Assembly: GCA_947647735.1 (NCBI GenBank)
Contig: CANSLJ010000019.1
Span: 1 to 64,000, forward strand
From: an uncultured bacterium
GTDB taxonomy: Bacteria > Bacillota > Clostridia > Lachnospirales > Lachnospiraceae
DNA: 64,000 bases
Direction: 5' to 3'
Shown: one piece after another, positions 1 through 9,053 of the stretch
Position numbering within the stretch: the first letter of the stretch is position 1
Layout of the letters: each line of letters starts with the position of its first letter
Program-made: the position numbers and the translations under genes
Notes under the pieces: model-generated
The model's database searches: none
What the model saw: only the letters and a program-made list of their open reading frames with translations
Told to the model about the DNA's origin: nothing

Positions 1-54
1 GGCAGCTTTTTTGGAATCTTTCAGGGCTGCATTACTGTTTATTTGTCAAGGTTC

Positions 55-94
55 TAAAAGCTTCACAAGTGATGTCTCAGCTGTGAAGCTTTTA
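55..94. terminator. stem-loop downstream of the FtsX-like permease gene
   Basis: A 13-bp perfect inverted repeat (55-67 with 82-94) encloses a 14-nt loop. Only short T runs flank it on either strand, so it is a weak, possibly bidirectional, intrinsic terminator. It lies about 145 nt beyond the stop codon of the minus-strand permease gene. I see no gene in 1-239; the rest is AT-rich. Confidence 0.5.
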
Positions 95-239
95 TATGAT
101 ATCAAACCCCAAAGTAATTGTCAACCACTTTTTGGAATTTTTTTATTAAAATTTTTCTGCTCATGATCCATGGCTTTATATTTCTCTTTTTCTCAAATTC
201 TTTTTTGTTTTTTTCTTATTCTACCGCTATATTTTCTAT

Positions 240-2603
240 TTAATAATCGGCTATCACTTCCACAATATCCATCGCTTCCATCCGCTTTGCCGGCCCGCGC
301 ACCGCTATCATGCAGGAGACGGAAACCAGCGCTGCGATCATCAGCATTTCTGTCAGCGGCATCTCCCAGGCAGTATTCCAGCGCGTATAGATCAGCTTGT
401 TCCAGAGCAGTCTGTGAACCGGAAGCCCCAGCAGAACACCTGTCACGATCCCCGACACCGCATAGGTGCAGGTTTCGGCATAGAGCATTTTTCTGATCTG
501 CCTTCCTTCCATTCCCACCGCCCGCATCACACCGTATTGTTTCTGCCTTGCCGATACGCTCATGGAAATATTGTTGATAATATTGAAGGCGGCTATCACG
601 GCAATAACAGCAAGAAAGCCGTACACAAAAACGGCAACGGAATAGTATGCGCCTTTCACATTCCGGTTGCTGAGCCTGTTGTCGGAAAACATATACTCAT
701 CGCCTGCCAGTTTTCTCAGCTCCTCCGCCGTCTTTTCCCCGGCGCCGCGCCCGGTCTGAATATCAATGATCGTATAATCCGTCTCTCCTGTCAGTCTGGT
801 AAACAACGCCTCGGAACAGACCAGTATCTTCGTACCTATCTCTCCCTTGAAGGGACAGTGCTCCAAAAAGCCCTCCACAGTCAGCTCTCCCAGCTCTGTT
901 TTGATCTTTTCCCCCTGCTGCCACGGACAGCCCTCAGAGTATGCCGCGAGCACCAGTCCCTCTTCGGTATCTTTCGCCACTTTCTCCAGCCCGATCCTGT
1001 CCGAAGCCCACTTTTCCTCATCCGCCCAGTTAAACTGCAGGGCCTCATAGGAGATCAGCATAACCCTTTTATCACCGGATGCGCTTTCCGACATGACATC
1101 ATAGGCAAACTGCCTGCCGTAAACCCGCTTCACGCCATCGATCTGATAAAGCTCCTTCACAAGTCCCTTCGGCACCGTGCAGGTTTCGTCTTTGCTGATG
1201 ATCGAAAAATCCGGTGTATAGGGACGGAGCGGCGTCAGGGCATGTCCCATAAAGTCATAGAGCGGTGAAAAACTCAGAAACAATATGATACTGATGGCAA
1301 AGGAACCTGTCATCAGAAGAAAATTTCTCCTGTTCTGCCCGGCATGGTGCACGCCCAGCGCCGTTTCTATTTTAAATATCCTGGTATTTGCCGCCTTTTT
1401 CATCGCCCGCGTATTCCAGACATTCCCCGACACCGCAGTAAGCGGAGACACCCTTCCCGCCGCCTTAGCCGGCGATCTCGCCGCGATGACCACTGTCAGC
1501 AGCCCTGTCATGATGCCCATAACAATACCGCCGACACTCACTCCAAATACCGGCATCTCCGCAAAAAACTCTTCACTCAGAAGCCGGAGAACAGCACACA
1601 GCAGCCATGTCATACAGACGCCCGCCGACGCCCCCGACGGGATGGCGCCCCTGCACCAGTAAAGCGCCTCCAGACGGACAAAGCGCATGGTCTGTTTTCT
1701 GTCGGCTCCGATACAGTGAAGCAGTCCGAAAAACGCCGTTCTCTGCGCGATATTGCTGTTCATGCTGCTGGCGATCATCAAGGTTCCTGCCAGCAGGACC
1801 AGAAAAAACAGTACCGCCGCCGCGCCGTAGATCGCCAGCATAAAGGCATCCTCACTGGCTCCCGAAACCCCCAGCAGCATTGTATTTTCCCCGGCATCCT
1901 CCCCGGCAATATGATACTGCTCTTTGATCTCTTCTATCGCTTTTCTGAAAGAAACGCCCTCCCTAAACTGCACATAGTAGACCATATCCACATCTGTGAC
2001 GTTTTCCTGTTTTTCCCGCTGATATAATTTCTGAAAGGGCTCTACCGGCAGGCACAGGACAACCGCATCCATCTTCGTCACCATCGCTTCCGTCCCGGCA
2101 AAGCCTGAAATCCTGAATGGCTCCTCCACGCCGGAAGGGCACTTCAATACCACAGTATCCCCGAGTTTTACGCCCAGGGATTCCTTCGCATTCTCCAGGA
2201 GCAAGACTTCTCCCTCTTCCTTCGGAAATTCACCTTCCGTCAGTCCCTTTGCCATGATATCAGTGATGCACGCCTCCTCCATACCACAGATGCAGACTTT
2301 CTTTCCTCCTATCGTATAATCCTCCCGGAGACGATAATTCAAACTGTTATACCAGGAAGATTCCGCAATATCCGACCGCTCCCTGATCAGTTCCGCCTCT
2401 TCCTCCGTAATATTTTTCAGGCAGACATGCCAGTTTCCGTACTCCTTTATGGCGTTGATCCTCTGGCTCCGCACCTCCATATCCGCCATGCTGAATATAG
2501 CTGTCACAAGAAACACCGCCAGAAAAATGCACAACTGCGTCATCCGGTTTTTCCGTTTATGCACTTTCGCGGAGATCGGGATAAGGTCAAGATAGCTTTT
2601 CAT
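240..2603 (-). CDS. ABC transporter permease, FtsX/MacB-like with two FtsX domains
   Basis: This 787-residue membrane protein is the permease of an FtsX-superfamily ABC transporter. A first membrane segment lies at about residues 20-40, followed by an extracellular domain of about 210 residues. Three membrane segments (about 257-375) form the first FtsX domain. A further segment near 430, a second extracellular domain (about 455-655) and a C-terminal FtsX domain (about 660-780) follow. Permeases of this layout act in peptide-antibiotic efflux or sensing, lipoprotein release, or mechanical signalling to cell-wall enzymes, rather than as importers. The start overlaps the upstream ATPase gene by 17 nt and has a GGAGGG ribosome site, so the two are translationally coupled. 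The adjacent histidine kinase and response regulator suggest an antimicrobial-peptide detoxification module. The substrate is unknown. Confidence 0.88.
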   Translation of the reverse strand: MKSYLDLIPISAKVHKRKNRMTQLCIFLAVFLVTAIFSMADMEVRSQRINAIKEYGNWHVCLKNITEEEAELIRERSDIAESSWYNSLNYRLREDYTIGGKKVCICGMEEACITDIMAKGLTEGEFPKEEGEVLLLENAKESLGVKLGDTVVLKCPSGVEEPFRISGFAGTEAMVTKMDAVVLCLPVEPFQKLYQREKQENVTDVDMVYYVQFREGVSFRKAIEEIKEQYHIAGEDAGENTMLLGVSGASEDAFMLAIYGAAAVLFFLVLLAGTLMIASSMNSNIAQRTAFFGLLHCIGADRKQTMRFVRLEALYWCRGAIPSGASAGVCMTWLLCAVLRLLSEEFFAEMPVFGVSVGGIVMGIMTGLLTVVIAARSPAKAAGRVSPLTAVSGNVWNTRAMKKAANTRIFKIETALGVHHAGQNRRNFLLMTGSFAISIILFLSFSPLYDFMGHALTPLRPYTPDFSIISKDETCTVPKGLVKELYQIDGVKRVYGRQFAYDVMSESASGDKRVMLISYEALQFNWADEEKWASDRIGLEKVAKDTEEGLVLAAYSEGCPWQQGEKIKTELGELTVEGFLEHCPFKGEIGTKILVCSEALFTRLTGETDYTIIDIQTGRGAGEKTAEELRKLAGDEYMFSDNRLSNRNVKGAYYSVAVFVYGFLAVIAVIAAFNIINNISMSVSARQKQYGVMRAVGMEGRQIRKMLYAETCTYAVSGIVTGVLLGLPVHRLLWNKLIYTRWNTAWEMPLTEMLMIAALVSVSCMIAVRGPAKRMEAMDIVEVIADY

Positions 2604-3282
2604 TGTATTTCCCTCCCAGATCTGCCAGATGTCCGTCTGTCATATGCAATACTCTGTCCACAGAGGACGTCAGAGAAGTATTGTGTGTGATCATCAAAAT
2701 AGTCTGACTGTATTTTCGGGAAGCCCTCACCAGCAGATCCATCACATCCCTGCTGCTGCCGCTGTCCAGATTTCCTGTGGGTTCATCCGCCAGGATCAGG
2801 ATCGGCTTTGTGATGAGCGCCCTGCCGATCGCCGCCCTCTGCTGCTGTCCGCCGGAGAGCTGTCCGGGCAGATGTTTTCTGCGCTCCGTCAGCCCCAATG
2901 TATCCAGCATCTCATCCACAGTCTGCTTTTCCGGTTTTCTGCCGTCCAACAGCAATGGAAATATGATATTCTGTTCCACATTCAATTCCGGTATCAACTG
3001 AAATGACTGAAACACAAAACCGATATTCCTTCTGCGGAATATGGTGCGCTGCTGCCCCTTCATCGCCAGCAGGTCTTCATTATCCAGCCGGATGCCGCCC
3101 GAAGTCGGCGTGTCCAGGCCGCCGATACAGTTCAGCAGCGTACTTTTCCCGGAACCGGAAGCTCCCACCACCGCCGCGAATTCCCCTCTCTCCATGGAAA
3201 AAGAGACATCCGCCAGCGCCTGAACAGCGCTCTCACCGCTGCCGTAGGTCTTGCATAAGTTCTGTACCTTTAAAATCTCCAT
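2587..3282 (-). CDS. ABC transporter ATP-binding protein, MacB/LolD/BceA type
   Basis: This 231-residue ATPase is the partner of the FtsX-like permease that follows it. It has a Walker A motif GASGSGKST (residues 40-48), a signature LSGGQQQR near 145, a Walker B ending LADEPTGNLD and an H-loop MITHN near 195. The DEPTGNLD sequence is typical of the MacB/LolD/BceA/FtsE branch. It has its own likely promoter in the 100-nt gap after the histidine kinase gene, which would allow induction separate from the two-component genes. The start has an AAAGGAAAG ribosome site. Confidence 0.92.
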   Translation of the reverse strand: MEILKVQNLCKTYGSGESAVQALADVSFSMERGEFAAVVGASGSGKSTLLNCIGGLDTPTSGGIRLDNEDLLAMKGQQRTIFRRRNIGFVFQSFQLIPELNVEQNIIFPLLLDGRKPEKQTVDEMLDTLGLTERRKHLPGQLSGGQQQRAAIGRALITKPILILADEPTGNLDSGSSRDVMDLLVRASRKYSQTILMITHNTSLTSSVDRVLHMTDGHLADLGGKYNEKLS

Positions 3283-3317
3283 ATTCTTTCCTTTCTTTCT
3301 GTGAAAATTTTACTTCT

Positions 3318-3369
3318 TTTATAAGATACAAAACCCTTCTTACAATCAGATGAATTTCAGCTTACGATT
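3318..3369 (-). promoter_or_regulatory. promoter of the ABC pair with possible response-regulator repeats
   Basis: On the minus strand a TTGTAA -35 box (3345-3340) and a TATAAA -10 box (3323-3318) are 16 bp apart. Just upstream, CTTACAATC (3339-3347) and CTTACGATT (3361-3369) form a 22-bp-spaced direct repeat. CTTAC...GTAAG at 3361-3375 also forms a small hairpin. The repeat is in a plausible place for the adjacent OmpR-type regulator to bind. That assignment is inference. Confidence 0.45.
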
Positions 3370-3382
3370 TTGTAAGCTTTTA

Positions 3383-4609
3383 TCACTCTGTCGGAAAGGA
3401 AAGAACAAAGATCGTCCCCTGCCCTGCCTCACTCTCCACGCTGATCGTTCCTCCCTGCCCGTCCAGAACAGACTTTGCAAGAGAAAGCCCAAGCCCCGTC
3501 CCCTGTCTGTCCCGGCTCCCTGCGCTTTTATAAAACCGTTTGAAAATATGGTGAATATCTTCCCCGGCGATCCCCTCCCCGGTATCTGTCACCAGAAATC
3601 TCGTCGCCAGAGGCGTCTGCTCCCATGCCACCGTGATCCGGTCCCCTTCGCTCGTATGATCCAATGCGTTTTTTATGACATTGCCGAGCGCTTCCCGGCT
3701 CCATTCCATATCACAGAACACTTCCGCCTCTTCCCTCCCGGACAGGATCAGTTCTTTTCCCTCTTTTTCCGCCCTGTCCGTCAGCTCCTCCACAGCCTGC
3801 CGGGCAAATTCAGACGCCGCATAATATTTTTTGGAAAAGATCACGCTTCCCGCATCCAGTCTTGTGATCTTGAGCAGATTTCGGATCAATCCCTCCATCC
3901 TCGCTACCGCAAGTCCGGATTTTTCGGCGAAGGCAGCGACCGTCTCCACGTTGTCCGGCTCGCTCAACATGATCTCCTGATACATGGACAGCGCCGCCAG
4001 AGGCGTCTTCAACTGATGGGAGATATCAGATATTGTCATTTTCAGGAACTCCTTCACCCGTTTTTCTGTCTCCTGTTTTGTTTTCAGCATAGCCGCCATA
4101 AAGTTGATGCGGGAAAACAACTGGAACAATGTCCCGTCATAAAGTTCCGGCAGGCTCTTTGAAAAATCATTCTCCATATAGTTTTCTATCACAGCGGCAG
4201 CCTCCCGATATATCCTGTCCTTTTTATACAGATACCGGAAAACGCTGAGAAAAAGCAGCAAGAAAAACAACGCGCCGCCTAAAGAAACCATGATTCTTTC
4301 TGCAGCGCAAAATTGATAGACCGCCGGCATAAAACGGATATCCGCCGTTTCCGATCTGCCGATCTGATATAAAAGTTCCCGCCCCTTATCCTGCGGCTCC
4401 GTGCCCAGCACTGCTTCCGCAACAGTCTGCCTTGCAACGCCCTGTTCCAGCAAGGAGGAAGCGATCGCCGCGTCATGTTCAAATAAAAGGCTTCTTATCC
4501 TGCTCTCCCGAACCCCCGTCAGTACCAGCCCTGCCGCCAGGGCAAGACAGGCAACACACAGCACTTCCATCAAAAAGATCCGGGTATGTTTTTCCTTCCA
4601 AACCGTCAT
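3383..4609 (-). CDS. sensor histidine kinase of the ABC-linked two-component system
   Basis: This 408-residue membrane histidine kinase has two membrane segments (about residues 14-34 and 105-125) bounding a short extracellular loop of about 70 residues. The H box is DISHQLKTPL near residue 200. The N box NVIKNALDH, G1 DTGEGI and G2 GTGLGLSLA follow. I chose the ATG at 4609 because it overlaps the response-regulator stop as ATGA and is preceded by GAGGTG. An in-frame ATG six codons earlier lacks such a site. Kinases next to FtsX-type transporters often sense the transporter or peptide antibiotics; the ligand is not visible here. Confidence 0.92.
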   Translation of the reverse strand: MTVWKEKHTRIFLMEVLCVACLALAAGLVLTGVRESRIRSLLFEHDAAIASSLLEQGVARQTVAEAVLGTEPQDKGRELLYQIGRSETADIRFMPAVYQFCAAERIMVSLGGALFFLLLFLSVFRYLYKKDRIYREAAAVIENYMENDFSKSLPELYDGTLFQLFSRINFMAAMLKTKQETEKRVKEFLKMTISDISHQLKTPLAALSMYQEIMLSEPDNVETVAAFAEKSGLAVARMEGLIRNLLKITRLDAGSVIFSKKYYAASEFARQAVEELTDRAEKEGKELILSGREEAEVFCDMEWSREALGNVIKNALDHTSEGDRITVAWEQTPLATRFLVTDTGEGIAGEDIHHIFKRFYKSAGSRDRQGTGLGLSLAKSVLDGQGGTISVESEAGQGTIFVLSFPTE

Positions 4610-5295
4610 TTCCGCACCTCGTTCCATCGATATCCGAATCCCCTTACCGTGATAAGGCGCACCGGCTTGGAGGGATCCTTCTCCACCTTTTCCCGCAATC
4701 GCCTGATATAAACGGAAAGCGTGTTATCGTCCACAAAACTCCCGTCACCATCCCAGAGTTCTTCCAGAATCCTGTTTCTGGTCATAACGATCCCCTCGTT
4801 CCGAACCAGCAGGCAGAGCAGGCGGTATTCCGCACCGGTCAGTTCCAGTATTTTACCGCCGGACCACACCTGGCTTTTACCCAGATCTATTGTGATATCC
4901 CCGGAGCGGAGCCGGGAGATCTCCTCCTTCGCCATTCCCGCCCGCCGCAAAAGCGCATGGATCCTGGAACACAGCTCGCCCAGCTTAAAAGGCTTTGTCA
5001 CATAATCGTCTCCACCGCCATCCAGTCCCCGGATCACGCTCATCTCATCATCAGCCGCCGTCAGAAAAATAATGGGAACCTGATCCCCGCTTTTCCGCAC
5101 GCTCTCGCAGACATCAAAGCCGCTCCCGTCAGGCAGGGCGACATCCAGAAGCAGCAGGTCAAAAGATTCCTTCAACCTTTCCTTTGCCTCCCTGACACTG
5201 CTGATTGCCTCGATCTCATACCCGCTCTTTGCGAGCGCATACTGCAGCCCCTCTGTTAAACTGATATCATCCTCCAGCAATAAGATCCTGCTCAT
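4606..5295 (-). CDS. OmpR-family response regulator
   Basis: This 229-residue protein has an N-terminal receiver domain with the acidic pair ED at 8-9, the phospho-acceptor Asp51 in LLLDVALPDG, and the conserved Lys in VTKPF near 101. A winged-helix DNA-binding domain covers about residues 130-225. It is the cognate regulator of the kinase that follows. Its start overlaps the CvpA-like gene by 4 nt. The likely target is the ABC promoter near 3318-3369. Confidence 0.93.
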   Translation of the reverse strand: MSRILLLEDDISLTEGLQYALAKSGYEIEAISSVREAKERLKESFDLLLLDVALPDGSGFDVCESVRKSGDQVPIIFLTAADDEMSVIRGLDGGGDDYVTKPFKLGELCSRIHALLRRAGMAKEEISRLRSGDITIDLGKSQVWSGGKILELTGAEYRLLCLLVRNEGIVMTRNRILEELWDGDGSFVDDNTLSVYIRRLREKVEKDPSKPVRLITVRGFGYRWNEVRK

Positions 5296-5780
5296 AAAAA
5301 TATCCCTATCACTCTCTGAATAAAGTTGTAAAGCAGATTATGCCGGTATAAAAAATCCAAAAATCTGTTCACTGTGATCAGTTCCAAAAGCGGTTTTCCG
5401 TTTACCGGAATATTCAGGCAGGAGATCACCGCAAAGCCTACCCATATGATCACAGTAGCCTCCATGATACCTGCCAGCAGTCCCAGAAATTTATTCAGCC
5501 CGTTCAGAAAGGGCAGCTTTGCGACCAGCCCCAGAGAACAGAAAAGGATCCTGATCAGTTTCCTTGCGATCAGGATGATAAGCAGAATGATCCCCGCCAC
5601 AAGAAATCCGATCAGATTTTTCCCCAATATGGATTCTATCATAACGATCCCTGCCACAACCGCAACAGAGACGATCACGATATCCGCCAGCGCCCCCACC
5701 TCATCGATCAGCCCATTGCGGGAGCCTTTGAATATCCGCCATATATAGATTGCCGCAACAATAATCAGTACAATATACAT
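5292..5780 (-). CDS. CvpA-family membrane protein
   Basis: This 162-residue protein has four predicted membrane helices. It begins with a helix followed by KGSRNGLIDEVGAL, typical of CvpA/colicin V production proteins. Homologues are often annotated for colicin V production but are mostly uncharacterised envelope proteins in Gram-positive bacteria. The gene overlaps the response regulator by 4 nt and follows the DUF5711 gene by 19 nt, so all belong to one transcript. A direct role in peptide resistance is only inferred from position. Confidence 0.8.
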   Translation of the reverse strand: MYIVLIIVAAIYIWRIFKGSRNGLIDEVGALADIVIVSVAVVAGIVMIESILGKNLIGFLVAGIILLIILIARKLIRILFCSLGLVAKLPFLNGLNKFLGLLAGIMEATVIIWVGFAVISCLNIPVNGKPLLELITVNRFLDFLYRHNLLYNFIQRVIGIFL

Positions 5781-5799
5781 TCTATACTATCTTCTTTCC

Positions 5800-6978
5800 T
5801 TATTTTAATTGTATCGCATCGATGGACTCCTGACTCACCAGCGTAAACCGGCCGACCGAGTCCCCAGGAATCAGCAGGGAAATGTTCTCATTCATTGTCC
5901 CGTTAAACTTTTCCACGCCGGAAAGGCTGAAAATACAGCATTCCGCCTCCCCATAAATATAGATACAATCATTTTTCAGGACCACATTCCTGTACTCCAC
6001 ATCAAACCCCTGATTCAGATAGTTTTTTCCGGAGCTGTCATAGACATTGATCATATATTTATGGCTTCCCGTCGTATCATAGGAAACCAGCGCCACATAA
6101 GTTTCATTATGGTAAACCGCCCGTACCTCTCCATCCAGCAGCACTTCAAACTTGCTCACCGGCTTCTGGCCTCCCTCATAAAATGCCAGCCTGTCGTCCG
6201 CCATGGCAAAAGCCAGTTCGGAAGTCATAAAACTTACATAGGGAACCACCGACGGATAATCGTACCCGCTCATATAATTATCCACCTCGTTCTGTCCCAC
6301 TTCCCCGAAATTATAGAACGCCACACTGGATTTTACCGTCCCTTCATCCTCCGCCAGAAAAGAAACCATGGCAAGATTACTGTTTGGCGAAAGAGATACA
6401 TCGATCGGGTAACCAAACTGGCTCATCGTAGTCTTAAACCGGATCACAGCCTCGCCCTTACTGTTGTAAAGATAGACCCATGTGATATCCGAATCATCCA
6501 GCACCGCCGCCACGACGCCGTTTTCCGCCACCGCCAGCGCACGGATCGGCATATTAGTTGACACCTCTCCCAAAATCCCCTGATCATTCATCACATAAAT
6601 TTTCCTGCCGTTATAATCCCCGAAAGCGATCGTTGTATTACAGGTGGCAACAATGGGATTCTGCATTTCGAAAGTCTCATTCCAGATCGCCTTTCCCTTG
6701 CTGTCAAAACAGCTCGCACCATCATTGCTGTATGTAAGGATGCAATCCCCCAGACCGATCGTTTTTGCACTGGCAGATACCTCTCTGGCATAACTTTCCG
6801 TCACGGTATATTCCGTGTAAACCCTGTTTTTCTGGGTGATCCAGACTGCGGCCGCCACCGCCCCTATCACGGCAATGACCAGAGCGCCCTGATACAGCTT
6901 CTGGAGCCTGTGTTTCACGATCTTGTCTGAATAGTGCTCCCTTTTTGGGCCCTCCGCTTTTTCTCTTTTTCCGAACAT
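5800..6978 (-). CDS. DUF5711 family membrane-anchored protein
   Basis: This is a 392-residue protein of unknown function. A short basic cytoplasmic N terminus is followed by one membrane helix (about residues 33-53). The external part is a series of short beta-rich repeats, with segments such as SNDGASCFDSKGKAIW, that look like a beta-propeller of the PQQ/WD type. This fits DUF5711, a family found mostly in Lachnospiraceae. The start at 6978 has AAAGGTGG seven bases upstream. An in-frame ATG 19 codons earlier lacks a ribosome site. It is the first gene of the operon that ends with the two-component and ABC genes. Confidence 0.75.
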   Translation of the reverse strand: MFGKREKAEGPKREHYSDKIVKHRLQKLYQGALVIAVIGAVAAAVWITQKNRVYTEYTVTESYAREVSASAKTIGLGDCILTYSNDGASCFDSKGKAIWNETFEMQNPIVATCNTTIAFGDYNGRKIYVMNDQGILGEVSTNMPIRALAVAENGVVAAVLDDSDITWVYLYNSKGEAVIRFKTTMSQFGYPIDVSLSPNSNLAMVSFLAEDEGTVKSSVAFYNFGEVGQNEVDNYMSGYDYPSVVPYVSFMTSELAFAMADDRLAFYEGGQKPVSKFEVLLDGEVRAVYHNETYVALVSYDTTGSHKYMINVYDSSGKNYLNQGFDVEYRNVVLKNDCIYIYGEAECCIFSLSGVEKFNGTMNENISLLIPGDSVGRFTLVSQESIDAIQLK

Positions 6979-7064
6979 AGTTCCACCTTTTCTTGCTTGT
7001 TTCACAAAAATTGCAGTTCGGGAGATAGAAAACATACCCTTATCCCCCAGCGCAGTTGTTTTTT

Positions 7065-7094
7065 ATCATAGCACACCTGTATATCTGTTTTCAA
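7065..7094 (-). promoter_or_regulatory. sigma-A-type promoter of the DUF5711/two-component operon
   Basis: On the minus strand TTGAAA (7094-7089) and TATGAT (7070-7065) are 18 bp apart, about 90 nt before the DUF5711 start codon. Confidence 0.55.
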
Positions 7095-7136
7095 ATTTAT
7101 TTCTCTTTTATTACGCATATATTCTTAAAAATCCAC

Positions 7137-7176
7137 TAAAAAGCGCCCTTCCCCGCAACGGGAAGGACGCTTTTCG
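7137..7176 (-). terminator. intrinsic terminator of the Dha-type catabolic operon
   Basis: A GC-rich hairpin at about 7139-7174 pairs CCTTCCC with GGGAAGG and is flanked by AAAAGCG/CGCTTTT. On the minus strand it ends in a run of five T. It lies 55 nt past the last gene of the operon that starts at 17753. Confidence 0.85.
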
Positions 7177-7228
7177 CCGTCATTTTCACCAATAGCTTCG
7201 GTCACCAGAATCACTGAAACAAAGGGAC

Positions 7229-7876
7229 CTAATTTTTCTTCTCCATCTGCTGCCATATTCCCTCCTTAATCTGCTTAAATTCTTTGTGATACAGACAAAC
7301 AGCAATGTAGCCTGGCCCAGATACGCCTATTAAAAGCACAATCCATCCCAGCATCGGAAAAATGCCCAAAACTACCCATGGAAGCAGATAAAGAACCATA
7401 ATTACCACCGTCTTTTTTATCATTCCAGCAGCCAGAAAAAATGAATTTTTTAAAGTTCCTCGAACAGTACTTGTAAAATTAGCAATCACCGGAAAGCTGT
7501 AGCAAAACGTTCCAAAGACCAACATAAACATTTCTACAAAGAGTATTTTTAAAACAAATGGAAACTCAACCCCCGCATTAATAAATATTATAACATCTAT
7601 TACAGCAACTACAAATATTCCAAAAAACAACATCCAAATGGCAGTCGATTGCTTAAAGTTCCGTTTGAAAGAAACGATAAAAGACTTCAACAAAGCTCCC
7701 TCTGTATTCTCATACAAATGAAACAGATAATCATGCATGGACGTCAACGCAGCTCCCGCCGTCACAATCGGTATGCAACATAATAATACAAGCGCATTAA
7801 TCCCTACCAACAAATTAAACTTATATATCATTCTCATAAATAGACTGTCGCTGTCCACAAACGTTTTGAGATCCAT
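7229..7876 (-). CDS. YesL-like DUF624 membrane protein
   Basis: This 215-residue protein has about five hydrophobic segments and matches the DUF624/YesL pattern, with a conserved N-terminal region ending GAALTSMHDY. YesL proteins are commonly encoded in carbohydrate ABC-transporter operons of Firmicutes, but their role is unknown. It is the last gene of the operon, 31 nt after the transaldolase-like gene, with an AAGGTGG ribosome site close to the ATG. The surrounding base composition is AT-rich, like the rest of the operon. Confidence 0.8.
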   Translation of the reverse strand: MDLKTFVDSDSLFMRMIYKFNLLVGINALVLLCCIPIVTAGAALTSMHDYLFHLYENTEGALLKSFIVSFKRNFKQSTAIWMLFFGIFVVAVIDVIIFINAGVEFPFVLKILFVEMFMLVFGTFCYSFPVIANFTSTVRGTLKNSFFLAAGMIKKTVVIMVLYLLPWVVLGIFPMLGWIVLLIGVSGPGYIAVCLYHKEFKQIKEGIWQQMEKKN

Positions 7877-7907
7877 ATACCACCTTGCACTTTCACTCTG
7901 TTATATT

Positions 7908-8999
7908 TCAGTACTTACCATCATCTTTATATGGATTTGGAAGCATAGCTGCACGCACAGCCATTAATCCAGTTTCATAGATATCCATAAAAAGATTTGC
8001 AGTCCTACAAAAACCTTCCGATCCAGAAAATTCTTCTGGCTTCATTCCATCTTCTTGAAACATCTTACGATAAAAACTTATTTTTTCACAAAGTTCTTCT
8101 GTATAAACCTCATCTACTGAAATATCAATTCCATCTTTCAGCCCTTGTGGGTCTGTATCATCCAACATTTTCAGATAATCCATTGGCATAGTCATGATTA
8201 TCCTGCCACCCAAAAATGCTGTCCAATGTTTTTCTTTCGCAAAATTAGAAAGTACAAACATCACCTGTGGATATTTTTCCAGCAATAATCTATATGCTTT
8301 CTTTCCAACAGCAATAGCAGAGTACTCCAACGCTTCCTGTGTAATTTGAACATGATTCTGCTTCACATAGCCTTTACAGCATGACTCCGGAAGTCCCAAC
8401 TGCATTGCACAGGAAACAACTATGCCCCGATTATCTTTTCCCTCTTTTGTTCTTCGCTCTAATCCTTTTGTCAAAGCTGAACCCGCCGCAAGCACCTGGG
8501 CTACAGAGGAGGTTGCCGTTGCCATTACACTATACCCCTCATATACAATCTCTTCCATTGCCTGAAGTCCCGCTTTCGTAGTCGGAATCTTCATAATAAA
8601 ATTTTTCCCAAGAAGATGAATACGTTTCGATTGTTTTATAATTTTCTCCGCATTCATAAAATCATAAACATTTCCTTGAATACAAAAACGTCCATCCATC
8701 TTATCATCTTTATAAATGGGGAGTAATATTTTCGCTCTTTCTTTTGCAAAGTCATACATACACTCCCATAAAATTTCAAACTGATTCATATCCGGATTTT
8801 CTATCCATTTCCTGCGAAATGCATTTCTCCAAAGTTCAGGTTCAGCCATAATAGCATCTGGTGTAACAGTCGGAGATGTAGTTACGCCGAGCAACCCCCG
8901 TTCCATCCCATAACAAATATTTTCCGAAACCATAGAATCCACCCATATCATAGTCTCAGGAAAACATTCTTTATATCTTTTTAAATACCCTTTTCCCAT
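7908..8999 (-). CDS. transaldolase-family protein
   Basis: This 363-residue protein belongs to the transaldolase superfamily. Visible motifs are WVDS (19-22), GVTTSPT (38-44), FIMKIPTT with the expected Schiff-base Lys137, and YSVMATATSSVAQVLAAG (156-173), equivalent to the ATxxFSxxQ segment. Classical transaldolases move a dihydroxyacetone unit between sugar phosphates; smaller relatives act as fructose-6-phosphate aldolases or sulfo-fructose transaldolases. At 363 residues it is longer than the 215-residue class and has an extra N-terminal part. In this operon it would act on a product of the DhaK/DhaL kinases or the class II aldolase. The reaction is not known. Confidence 0.82.
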   Translation of the reverse strand: MGKGYLKRYKECFPETMIWVDSMVSENICYGMERGLLGVTTSPTVTPDAIMAEPELWRNAFRRKWIENPDMNQFEILWECMYDFAKERAKILLPIYKDDKMDGRFCIQGNVYDFMNAEKIIKQSKRIHLLGKNFIMKIPTTKAGLQAMEEIVYEGYSVMATATSSVAQVLAAGSALTKGLERRTKEGKDNRGIVVSCAMQLGLPESCCKGYVKQNHVQITQEALEYSAIAVGKKAYRLLLEKYPQVMFVLSNFAKEKHWTAFLGGRIIMTMPMDYLKMLDDTDPQGLKDGIDISVDEVYTEELCEKISFYRKMFQEDGMKPEEFSGSEGFCRTANLFMDIYETGLMAVRAAMLPNPYKDDGKY

Positions 9000-9053
9000 C
9001 TTTCGTCCTTCCTATCCTTTAAAGTTATCATCAAATATATCTATCTCACACCA

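Noticed and set aside
414..1268. 284-residue open frame opposite the FtsX-like permease
   Set aside because: Shadow of a well-supported gene; no recognisable domain and no ribosome site.
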